DNA from: Drosophila persimilis
Taxonomy: Eukaryota; Arthropoda; Insecta; Diptera; Drosophilidae
Direction: 5' to 3'
Assembly: GCF_003286085.1 (NCBI RefSeq)
Contig: NW_020825288.1
Location: 23,932,001-23,996,000 of the forward strand
DNA: 64,000 nucleotides
Part shown: piece by piece, positions 49,301-59,457 of the stretch
How the letters are laid out: each line of letters begins with the position of its first letter
Position numbering within the stretch: the first letter of the stretch is position 1
The notes under the pieces: generated by a model
Told to the model about the DNA's origin: nothing
The model's database searches: none
Seen by the model: only the letters and a program-made list of their open reading frames with translations
Translations under genes and position numbers: made by a program

Positions 49301-52300
49301 GGATGCAGCTGCGGATGTGCATGCGGATCTGAATTTAGCAGGCACAGCGCCAAGGAGCGAGTGAGTAACTAAGTTATTAGCGGATGCCAGAGCAGCTCTC
49401 TCGAACTCCCCACTCCCCACTCCCCACTCCCCACTCCCCTGATCCTTCTACCGATTCGTGCGTACATAAACACTTATATATTTCAGATACATACATAAAC
49501 GTATATACGAGTAGTGCCAACAATTTGGGTCATCGTTTTTGAGCAGCTTCAAACAAAAACAAGAAAAGATGTTGGCTAGACTCGCCGAAACCTGAGATAC
49601 CCTTTTTGAACCATGATTTCAAATAGCTACGCATATGCACGTAAATCTGCAATATGTAACATTTTCTTGGACTATTGTTGCCACATTTTTCGTTTTACAA
49701 AATTACTAGTTTTTTAAAAAAACTTTTTCTATTCCAATTCTTAGAAATAATCTGGGTTTTCATATAAAAACTTGCTTTTCGACCAATAGTTTATATCCAG
49801 ATACCGTGATGTTGAATCTATACATATTTTTGTATATATACATATATTTTATTCCCTTTCTGATTTTCAAAGCTCTACTCAATATTACATAAGCCCTTTT
49901 TAAGCGTATAATGTGTCTTCCGCTGCCTCTGCCACTTGAACTGCTTGTGTATGCCCTTTGGCCAGGGCGTGGCATCAGCATCCACATCGGCTTCGGCATC
50001 AGCATCAGCATCCACATCGGCAATTTCCGGTTTTGTTTTCCCTCAGTTCCGACAGCGGCCAGCGTAAATTAGTTCAAAGCGCTAAAAAGTTGGAGCCCGG
50101 CGGAATGAGAAAAAATTCAAATCGGAAGTCGGGCCAATCGATGCCACTTCCCATAGTCGGTCGCCCCAACCCCCACCCCCAGTCGCGATCCCTTTGCCAA
50201 TTTCTACCCCAACCCCGAGGCCTGATATGGCAAGGGCGGAGGCAGAAGCAGAGACCTGTATAATCAGCTGCCTATTATGAATTATCAATGATTAATAAAA
50301 AATGTTTAGCAAATATTTTTACAGCGAGCAATTTTCTGTTGAATAAACAGAGGAGAAAAGAGTTTTCCTTGGGCTGGCTGATTGAATTTTCAGGGAATTT
50401 CGTGCCCAGTTCTACCTTTGTTGATTTCCCCCTAGAAGCTATTGATGAGCTATTGATTGCTCTCTTGCTCTTGCTCTTGCTCTTGCTATCAGACCCGTCG
50501 CTCGCTCGCTTCTCATTTCAAAGCCGAAACCCAATCAGTAGTGAAATCTAATTGAAGGGAATGGGATCATGGAAGGGAACGGAACGGAGCGGAACTTACG
50601 TTGCATGGCAGATAGGCATGGGTCCCGGCCTGGCTAATTATTGTCTGGTAATCATCTATTGTTGGTGGCGGCCTTAGCGTTGTTGTTGCCACTGGCCTGC
50701 GTGTTGTTCTCCTCGTTGTCGTCGTTGTCGTTGGGGCTGTCGTTGCTGGCTCTGTTATTGCGGTGGCAGATGCATTCGCAGACATTCCTACGGCTGTGGC
50801 AGCCGCAGTCATGGTTGTGGCATTGTTGTCTCCGTGTGTGATTCTATAGTTGTGCTCCGGCAATTGCTGCTGCTGGATATTCCGATTGCTCATAATAAGA
50901 TTCGCCTCCAGGGCAGCGGTCACAGTGGCCATTGTGGCAGCGGCTGCGGCTGCGGCTGTGGCCTGCTTCGATCCATTGTTGTTAATGTTATTAATGATGA
51001 CATCGTTGGTGGCTGGAGGAGCTGCATCCAAAGCTGCATCCAAAGCTGCAGCTATTGTATTCCCAATCGCTGTTGGACTCCCCCCATTTGCCTGGGTCAT
51101 TTGCGTTGTCGCCGAAATTAATGCCGGCGATGCCTTAGCTGTCGCCTCGCGCTTTGATTGAGTTCTTTGAAATGTCTGGCCATTTATCCCGCTGCTCTTT
51201 AATATTGATGTTGGCCCAGGCTCAGGCCCCTCCCCGCTGGCAGCTGAAAGATACACAACAAAAAAAGGAGAACAAATAGATTGTGAGTGCAAATTAATGA
51301 CTTAGTGTTTTGTTTAAGGTCTTCTCTCTGGAGGGCCTAGATATATTTCAAATGCCTTGATCCCCATTTGTCTCGAGTTTTGGCCAACAACAATTAAAAC
51401 GATTTACGGCCTTGGAGCATGTCTGTTCAATAAATTAATCGTCATCGTGGGTCTCTGCTCCCGCACAATAGTCTTCAAGTCAAGTCTTTGGGAGCGGTAT
51501 TGATAGCTTAAACGAAATTAATTAGCTAATTACGATCTGGTACTCGTATTGATTGAATGGGGAATCAGACTGGAAACAATAAAGTCCTTCCATCCTCTCA
51601 TAACCGAAAATCAAGCTCTTCTTGAAAGCTGTTAATTGGGGGATTACAGTCGGTGATTGTACCCTAGCAACACCCAAGGAGACCTCGGATACCGAAGGGT
51701 AAGCCTAGCCATATGGCGGCCCAATACTCCGCCAAAAATTGCAATAAAATATACTATATACTCGCATGAGAATTGGCCATAATTTATGCACCTATGACAC
51801 TTGTTGGCCTTGCAACCAAATCGAGAGCTCTTTGGTTGCCACTGCCACCCGGATGCACCCTCCATGCACATGTAGCACGTAAATTTGCCAAATTGGCGCC
51901 ATAAATTTCAAAAGTAAACTTTTCCAAAAGTCAAAGATAGACAGAGGGAGCGGAAAAGAGGACCATTTTTGGCAGCCTGTAGATAAGAAAGTCGAGCAAA
52001 GGTTCTGGCAATGCTTTTCTTGAAATTTAATTAAAATTGAGTGCAATTTTTGATTTTCCGAGCAAATAAGTGGCACAAGCGGCGGATGCGTAACTTTCTC
52101 TCAATAAACTAATGAAAAACGATCCGAAAAGAGACTGAGCGGGAGAGTTGAGAGAATGTACTCTTCATTAATGATGGGATAGAGGGAATACATCAATAAT
52201 TTTCTTAAATATTTTCAGAAAAGAAATTACACAACTTTCGCTTAATCAACTAATGAACAGCGATCACAAGGATATACAGAGCGATATAGTGAAAGGGAGA

Positions 52301-55300
52301 GTGCAAGGGAAAGTGCTCTCCGTTAACCATTGAGCCATGATGGGAAAGGGAGAGAATCCTAATCAAGTTGAGCATTTTGTTGTGCTCAAAGTAAATGCAA
52401 AACTCGGAAAGCCTCCTTTAACGAGCCCCAACCAAGTCGTGCGTATATCTATGTCGGGGGTGCTCTCTCTCTCTCTCTCTCTCTGTCAGTCTGCAGTTGT
52501 GTGTGTGGATGTATCTGTGTGTGAGTGTGTTCAAGTGTGTTTAAGTGTGTGTGCGTTATCATGTTTTATGTTTATGCTTCGTGTACGTGCAATAAAGATA
52601 AAGCGATTCCATATAAAAAACTTTTTAATTGCCTGCACTAATGATGCACTGCAGCCAACTTGATTATAATAAAGTTGCAAAAATTCCATTTCCCTTCGAG
52701 GACAGTGGGGCAAGTAGCTAACTATGAGTGAAAACTCTAATTAGTCTTGAAGCTTAAAGCTTGCTTGCAAGCAATTAAATGCGAAATGTAGCAGGGTACT
52801 TAATTTAATCTCATTACAGAACGCTATAGTGATATTTTTTATTTTAATTAAAACTTATTTAAGCATAAATAGTAATACAAAAATGAAACATAATCGCATT
52901 TAACCCACAATTAATCAAATTTTTGTTCGCCCTTAGATATCTCTTGTCTACAGCCTTTGGATTCTTTTATCTCCTTATCAACGTAAGTCAACCCACTGTC
53001 CACGACTTCAACTCATTTGCCCGCAAATACACATATACATATAAAACCCAACAGCTGTCAACACCAAGTCCAAGGCAGCGCAGTAGGGCCAGAGACAGAA
53101 GGCGGCACAGTAGGATGGTGGGAAGTGGGCGTGTATGCCAGCGATGAAACAAATCAAAACAGCGTAAAAAAGTGCAATAAAACAGGAGGATTCCAAGTAG
53201 GGAGAAAGACCCTGGGACCGGCTGCAAACCGAGGGAAAATGAAAACAAAATAATATACTGAAATTATTAAGAAAAAAATTATCATTTAGGACAGTGTCAG
53301 CGAGGGTGAGCAGACAGAAGAGTAAGGGCGAAGCAGAGACGACACTTGGGGGAGCCTTATAAAAATTTGCTTAATCTTTGTGTGCGCGAAAAAGAGAGAG
53401 AGGAAAACGAAACAAACTAAAAAGTTGTAAAAACACACACGAACACAGCCACACCACAGCAAAAACAAATTGTGCGCAAAGTAAAAAATAAAATCAAAAT
53501 AAGAAAGTAAGGCCCAGGAAGACTTGCCAGATACTCTTACATTTCCAGGATTTGTTCCGCTGCTACAGATACAGAACACGAATAGCGAAAGTTAATTGTG
53601 TTTGAGAATATAAACACTTTATAAGGTCAGAAACGCAACTATTTGTGCCATTCAAGCGTCTGCTTCAAGTCATATTACCTTCCGAAAGTATATCAGAAAA
53701 GTTAAGAGAGAATAGAGTGTTGGTAGCCGGCAAGAGAGAGGGAAATCAAGTCGAGCACTTGATGGAGGATGGAGAATGGAGAAAAACTTGCGTAATGAGC
53801 CTTGCAGGCGAGCAACTGGGGAACTAGAGGGGCGAAACTCACACATAAAATGAGCCTCATCACGCAGAATTTCATTGACTCGACTGGGGTCGACGAGAAG
53901 AGAGGGCGAGGGTGCGAGAAAGCGGAGAGGGGAAAGCTACCGAGCAACTTGAGAAGCAGCTCTGCTGTGCCTTTCCCATTCTCTCCACCAAAATTAACCG
54001 AGCAGTCCGGGCTCAAGTCCCGCGGGCATTTTTAGGCGAAAGTGTTTTAATCAAACGCCTCCTTACACTGGTCCGAGGACCGTAGTGCCTCTGCCGCCAC
54101 CATTGTTGTTCTTGGGTACTTGGTTGTTATTGTTAAGGTTTCGTTATTGTTAGGGTTACAACAATCAACAAAAATAACAGCAGGAATAACAAGAACTATG
54201 CGGAAAATCGCAGCTGAAAAGTAGCAATTTTCCACAAAATGATTGTTTTTAATTGGGAGGGAGAACCACACAATCGCTATGAGGGAGAGAGCCTTTCTTT
54301 CAGTGTATCTTCCCGGCAGGGGTACTTTGAATGATGTCTCTCTGAGGTCCGTGCCGGGTTCTGACAACGTTTCGACACTGTTCCTAATTATGATGGGCAT
54401 GTTGCTCAGATGATGAGCCTAATGCTGATGATGATGATGATGGAAATTGGCTTAACCCCAAGGCACCGCATCCCGGTGCGGCCATAATCTCCCTTCAACA
54501 CTTCAATGGGACACCACTCCACACCGCACTCGACACGATGCGGACAAGACAGGACACTCTCATCAAAATGCCGGCCTAGTTTCGGGGCACCCTCTAGCGA
54601 GAGGCAGAAGGCAGCCCAGAACCAGAACCAGGACCGGGCCGTAACTTTGTGTAATAATTGTTGTTAAGCGTTTAAGTCGGGGCGTGCCACTTTGGCGGCT
54701 AACCGAATGGCATCTCGTGGGATTATAACCCGAGACTTGAGCAACTTATCGCTACCGCATGGCTAGCAGGCCAAAAAGCCAACAAAATTCCAATAAAGGG
54801 GCGCAAGAGTGGGGTCCAAAACGGGTAAAAGAGGGCTAGAAAAAGTGAGCAAAAGAGAGTGCCCACTGGAGTCTGAAAGAGTGAACAGTGGGTGTAGAAT
54901 AAGTGACTGAGAAACCGGGTCTGCGGTTGATCTAGGTACAGGCTTCGGGGCCTGGGTTCTCGAGGGTATGAGCCTGCTTTCCAGACTGGCTTCACTTTTG
55001 GTTACAGGCTCTGAATGATGCTCAACTGGCCAACAGAATTTGATTAAACAAAAGTAAAACTTTTTAACTTTTTTTCGCTCTTTCTCTCTTGTTATTTTGA
55101 TTGTTGTTATTTCTCGTTCAATTGCCGGAATCTCCTCTGGCGTTTCGGCCATCACTTTCATGGCCAAACGAATCGAACAACCAAAATGGGGTTAGAGGTC
55201 CATCGCCAGAAGATACGGGGGATCGGGGATAATCAAAGTTCCAAGCTTTTAACGCAATTTAAAGCATCCACAGCCACACCCATCATCGCTCACCCACCAC

Positions 55301-56365
55301 TCGGCCTTGCTTTGCAGTTTTTCCGCTGCACTCGAACTTTTTCTATTGCACATAAAAACGGGGGCGGGGTTTTTGGGCGGGTCGGGGCGGGGCGGGGACC
55401 GTTTGATCGAGTTTGGTTCATTGATGGAAATGTCGAGAGTCACTTTCGTTATGCTTTCACCCTCCCGTACTTTTAGTTTACCAATTTGTGCCTTTTCATG
55501 TTGCCATTTTGATTTTAATTACCTTTCTCTCCTTCTGTGCTTTTTGTTTGCTTAACATTGCAGCTCAAGGACTCCATCAAAGGGCGGGTCCTTATGGGTC
55601 TTATTTTTAATGGTTAAAGGTACAAATTGTTAACAATTTGGCGATGTTTTTTGGGTAGAAAGATTTGATTGATTTGGCAGAACCCTAAAATAGGTATGTA
55701 TTTTTGAATTGTCTACTAATTGTATTCACTTAAGTTACTACATCGTCCCACTCAGAGCTCCGATTATAAATTTACCTATGTGTGCCTTTGGAAAATTAAA
55801 CCTCAAACGGTTGAGGGGTTAAAGCTTATTTTGCATATATTTTGCGAATTTCCCCGCACCTCTTTCCGTAAGAATTTTGTTTGCTCTTATTTGACTACAA
55901 CCAGAAACAGCTTACATTCTTCCCATAATTCCCGCGCACAAATTCCAACATAATTTAAATTGACCCCCAGACAAACCCAGTAAAAAAAAGGCGAACAATG
56001 CCTAATACCCATGTCCTGCCCTGGCTCCCTTTCAACGACATACAGTGCCTGCTAAAATATGCACAAAGGCCGAAGATACGAGTACACACGGCAGCAAATG
56101 CTTTAAATTCACCCGCAAAATGCTTTTAAGTCGCGCATATCAAATTGTTTTTCCAGAAAAGCATGGGAAAAGATTCGCAGAGAGAAGGAGAAATGTGCCA
56201 GAGAAAGTGAGTGAAGGAGAGTGAGAGAAAGTAATTTAATATGCGACAAATGTATCGTGAGAAATAATTTCATATTTGACGGAGCTTACCCGGCAAACAG
56301 ACGAGCAACGCCATAGCCATCGCCCAGACGAGGATCAGGCCGCGTCGCATCGTGGCCAACTCCAT
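40105..56365 (-). CDS. dpr15: dpr-family two-Ig cell-surface protein, probably Dpr15 (complete)
   Basis: This is a neuronal Ig-superfamily surface protein that would pair with a DIP receptor; Dpr15 is a known DIP-gamma partner. Six coding exons join in frame: 56365-56290, 51243-50600, 45709-45475, 44845-44148, 43776-43671 and 40394-40105, giving 682 residues. Residues 1-26 are a signal peptide (RRGLILVWAMAMALLVCLPA). Residues 27-225 are a low-complexity Ala/Thr/Asn/Gln-rich stalk. Ig1 has Cys239, Trp251 and Cys301, and contains SWLRMRD and TTFIADQRFQS. Ig2 has Cys342, Trp356 and Cys570, split by an insert of about 157 Thr/Ala-rich residues (about 386-542). Residues 616-631 are hydrophobic, followed by a 51-residue tail. 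Intron phases after exons 1 to 5 are 1, 0, 1, 0, 1, matching the other dpr gene. The length is close to that remembered for Dpr15. Dpr16 is the main alternative name. Confidence 0.9.
42226..42254. repeat. CTGGT pentamer tandem
   Basis: Five full copies of CTGGT plus a partial one. Confidence 0.9.
42988..43068. repeat. TTTCG / TTTGG pentamer repeat
   Basis: Tandem TTTCG units decaying into TTTGG and back to TTTCG, about 80 bp in all. It causes spurious ORFs on both strands. Confidence 0.88.
43671..43776 (-). CDS. dpr15: dpr15 exon 5: second half of Ig2
   Basis: The acceptor ccttttcag ends at 43777 and the donor is G|GTAAGG at 43671/43670. The exon has 106 nt and runs from phase 0 to phase 1. 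It encodes TASLIIPAVVKLDSGNYTCS and PSNSAPRTIVLHVLNG. Confidence 0.95.
43777..44147 (-). other. dpr15: dpr15 intron 4
   Basis: This 371-nt intron splits Ig2 just after the Thr/Ala insert. It is AT-rich with a TATATTTA block at about 43820-43850 and no other structure. Confidence 0.85.
44148..44845 (-). CDS. dpr15: dpr15 exon 4: first half of Ig2 with large Thr/Ala insert
   Basis: The acceptor caatacag ends at 44846 and the donor is ACG|GTAAGT at 44148/44147. The exon has 698 nt and runs from phase 1 to phase 0, against 215 nt for the same exon in dpr17. EPKTELIGESTRHVKAGSQV through GWRTEIERIDLPPEV is normal Ig2. About 157 residues of Thr, Ala, Gly and Ser follow (about 44175-44645), and SSSFIKQIT closes the exon. 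The plus-strand 174-codon ORF over it is a shadow. Confidence 0.93.
44846..45474 (-). other. dpr15: dpr15 intron 3
   Basis: This 629-nt intron lies between the Ig1 and Ig2 exons. Nothing notable was seen. Confidence 0.85.
45475..45709 (-). CDS. dpr15: dpr15 exon 3: body of Ig1
   Basis: The acceptor ttcggcag ends at 45710 and the donor is G|GTGAGT at 45475/45474. The exon has 235 nt and runs from phase 0 to phase 1. It encodes VKQLVKKPISWLRMRDGHIL to YECQVSTEPKASAIVHLRIV and aligns residue for residue with dpr17 exon B apart from one codon. Confidence 0.95.
45811..45840. repeat. AC dinucleotide microsatellite
   Basis: About fourteen AC units with one AAAC interruption. Confidence 0.9.
47231..47273. 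repeat. GGCA tetranucleotide microsatellite
   Basis: GGCA and GGAA units, with at least seven perfect GGCA copies in a row. Confidence 0.9.
47724..47750. repeat. GGTTT pentamer tandem
   Basis: About five copies of GGTTT. Confidence 0.85.
49406..49440. repeat. CTCCCCA heptamer tandem
   Basis: Nearly five copies of CTCCCCA. Confidence 0.9.
50459..50488. repeat. CTCTTG hexamer tandem
   Basis: Four copies of CTCTTG, in a T- and C-rich stretch of intron 2 close to exon 2. Confidence 0.85.
50600..51243 (-). CDS. dpr15: dpr15 exon 2: low-complexity stalk and start of Ig1
   Basis: The acceptor tatctttcag ends at 51244 and the donor is AAC|GTAAGT at 50600/50599. The exon has 644 nt and runs from phase 1 to phase 0. 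It holds Ala, Asn and Thr runs, then TIDDYQTIISQAGTHAYLPC, which begins Ig1. An upstream in-frame TTG in the intron is not a real start. Confidence 0.92.
51244..56289 (-). other. dpr15: dpr15 intron 1
   Basis: This 5.0-kb intron lies between the signal-peptide exon and the stalk exon, in phase 1. It contains a CT run (about 52463-52485) and a GT-rich stretch to about 52555. No gene was seen on either strand. Confidence 0.8.
56290..56365 (-). CDS. dpr15: dpr15 exon 1: start codon and signal peptide
   Basis: MELATMRRGLILVWAMAMAL continues to LVCLP, with donor G|GTAAGC (56290/56289) in phase 1. A second in-frame ATG at 56348-56350 gives an equally good signal peptide (MRRGLILVW), so the start could be either. 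The exon has only 25 codons. It is recognised because its phase joins exon 2 to make LPAASGEG. Confidence 0.85.
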
Positions 56366-59300
56366 TAAAATGCCAACCAAATTGATAATCCTTGCGCCGT
56401 GACACGCTGTGTCCGGGAACGCTCTACGTTCCGCGTTGTGCGTTCCGCGTTCCGCGATTCGCGACTTGCGATTCCCGTTTCCTTGGCTCGCTGATGGAGT
56501 GGAGGAGTCGAGGAGTCGAGGAGTAGTGGTTGGGATTGGTGTCTCCTTGGCCAGCTAAATATGCCTTAACTGGGTCACATCGGCTGTCTGGCTGCTCTGG
56601 AGCTAAAGCTGAAGCCTGTGCAAATTTATCCTGCGCGTGGGGCTCTTGGGCCCCGGCAATGTTCGTTATCGTTGTGGCTGTTGCTAATACTGCTTATACA
56701 TCTTGACACGAGCTGCAGCGATATCTTCTTCTCCCAGTGGGTTCTTTGGCGCGCAAAATCGCATGGTTAACATATTTTCAAATTGGGCTTGCACGCGGTA
56801 AGCTTTCAGGGATAATCTAACACAACTAAAAGCAGAAAATGTGGTTCAGACCTTACTCAACAACGTGGCCACTTTTAAATATTCTCCCGCAAAGCGTCCA
56901 CCGAGCTGGGGTCATGTACTACTCGTCGGTGCTATCTTCTAACGTTCTCTGGGTCCTAAGTCCCATGTCCCAGTCCCAGTTTATGGCCAACGTTTCTGTG
57001 CCGCGTTCTGTTTTGATATGTTTGTGTAAGTTTTCGGTTGGCTGGGGCTATGTGGGCGCCCTCTTGGCATTTGTTGCCCAACCATTGTGTTCCAACCTAT
57101 GACAATTCTCTGGAAAACTACCAAGAAAACCGCCCTAGTGTTGGAAATGAGAATGGGTTAGGGATTGAATCAATTAACCCTTTATGTAAGTAACAAGTTT
57201 TCTTTGGAAAATTTGAATTCTTACCGACAGAGCTACTATTAACAGATCTACCGGGAATCAAATGATTTCTCGTATAACGATTATCATAGATTATCTATGG
57301 ACGTACTCTTCTAAACAATAAGATTTTAACCTAAGTGAGATATCATTATTTTAACTCCTCTATGAATCCACACTCGAATCTAAATTCTTGCTCTCCCAAA
57401 GCGGGGCGATTTCAAAGCGAAAAGGTTTTCCAGAACCTGGATACTCGTATGTGTCGTTGTATAAGCTTATGGTTGGGCATTCCATTTGGCCAAATGCTGC
57501 TGCCGCTTGCCCGGTTTCCTTTTTGTTGTGGCTGCTTGTGTTACCTCATCTTTCTTTTACGCCCCAGACTATTTGGCATTAACGAAATTTATTTATGCGG
57601 GTGTTTAGTGGGGCGTAAAAGGAGTACATATGGCCAACCAGCCAGCCAGTCGGGCATCCAGGAATCCAAGCAGACGGAACAACACGCCCTCCGAGTCAAC
57701 TTACAAATGCAGGACACGCGCTGGATGAATTGAAAGGATTCTCCATGGCCAGGCAAGGTGTACGTATAGTATAGATATACTTGGGTATAGGTGTAGGTAG
57801 GTCGGGGCCTCTGCCACGTCTGGCTGGAAATAATGATTTAAATGCTGTTTTGTCTCAGCCAACAGATGGGCTCTAAGTGCGAGTCTACACAAGACTGAGT
57901 CTCAGTCCAAGCTGGAGCTGGTGCTGGTGCTGGAGCTTGAGAGATGCCAGCACCATACATAAGTAATGGCCGTGGAGTAGTCGGTGGCTCAATGATGCGT
58001 TAACTCAAATGTTAAACAAATGTAATGTTCCGGACGAATGAGTTGTATGCATTAAGGGGAAGCGAATGCGGAAAGGGGAAAATGATAAGGGAAAAGGAAA
58101 AGAAATTGGACCTTGAGCAGCTCCGGTTGTCTTGGATAACACAAATAATATTAAATTGATTGCACAAACAAAACAGCAGCGGAAGTGTGAATGATTTAAC
58201 ACAATTCTTCCGATTTCTACTCCCGTTTCGGGCCCCACGCTCTGGAAGAAGACTCCTAACTGCTGTCCGTCCCCGGTCGGGTCTTGGTCTTGGCTTTTGC
58301 CATCTGCTTCTTGATTATTGTAGCCGTTGCTCGGCGGCGCGGAAAGCGGGAAATTCTCGTGTCTTGTAATTTAGTTTATTGCAATTGCTATTCAATTTCG
58401 TAACTATGGCAGCAATTTCATATTATTATATATGATTATGTTGATATTGTTATTGTTCAAAGGCACTTCAAGCAGTAGGCATGAATTTTATCAGCTATTT
58501 TTCAAGGGTGTTGTTTTTTGATAGCATTACAAGATTAATTATATGAGAAGTATTCAAATTTATTATGGTTTATGGTCTGATCATTTTTCATTTGATTTAA
58601 GCTTTTCATCAATTGTGACATTTCTTCTTAATTTTGATCTGCCATTATAATATTTTTATTAATGACATTGATGAGATTTGAATGATTAAATATTACATGT
58701 TTGTTGCACTCTTGTTATGGTAATAAAAGTTTGATTAAAATTTAATTTTTTTTTTGTAACATTGATTGATCAACTAATTACTGAATTAGTTGCTACTGAA
58801 ATGTTTGTTTAATGGCTTGCCGTTAATGTAGTATTATTGATTTGCTTTTCAGCTTATCAAATAAGAAATGTATTAGACTATACGGTAGATCCATCTTTTT
58901 GATCTCAGTTTGGTTTAGTTTTTGTCATTTCTATTCAATTTGAACACAAAATGCATTATAATAATTAGTCTTTCACTTATGATGGTTAGAGGTTGTACAT
59001 TTTTCCATATTTGCTTTAAACATAAACATATTTGTTTAAATCTTTATTCCCATAGCAATCGTTAGAGTGCACCAGAATATTAGTGTTAATCAAGTTTCAA
59101 TTTAATTAAACCACAACCACAAAGTTATATCAAGCGATTTTAGCTGTGGACCATTCTCATTGTAAGTTATATTTGTTTGTTAACCATATCAGTTTCTATC
59201 TTTGAATTTGTTAACCGTTTCGCTTAGGTTAAGTGACGGAGCGAGGAACGTACCACGCTTGGCACCGGCTAAAAGGAAACTAAGCCAACTGGCGACAGCT

Positions 59301-59392
59301 TAACATGGTCCAGCGAATCGTGACCCGAACTTACTTCGGTTAAACTTCGTGACGTATACGCAATATTTGATTTTGCATCACTCACATCTTCC

Positions 59393-59457
59393 TGTTAAGC
59401 GGTAGCAGAGAAAGAGAGAGTCTGTTACTCAGACGAGAAAGAGAGCACCGCTGTTAA
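59393..59457. promoter_or_regulatory. symmetrical GAGA / GTTAA element
   Basis: Two exact GAGAAAGAGAG copies (59408-59418 and 59435-59445) flank a hairpin-like GTCTG-TTACT-CAGAC at 59420-59434. Outside them sit GCGGT at 59399-59403 and its inverse ACCGC at 59447-59451, then TGTTAA on each side (59393-59398 and 59452-59457). GAGA motifs are binding sites of GAGA factor, so a promoter, enhancer or chromatin element is plausible. No function is proven. Confidence 0.5.

Larger units (their letters stand above)
45710..50599 (-). other. dpr15: dpr15 intron 2
   Basis: This 4.9-kb intron interrupts Ig1 right after its first Cys-Asn, as in dpr17. It is rich in simple repeats (AC at 45811-45840, GGCA at 47231-47273, GGTTT at 47724-47750, CTCCCCA at 49406-49440, CTCTTG at 50459-50488). 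Confidence 0.85.
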
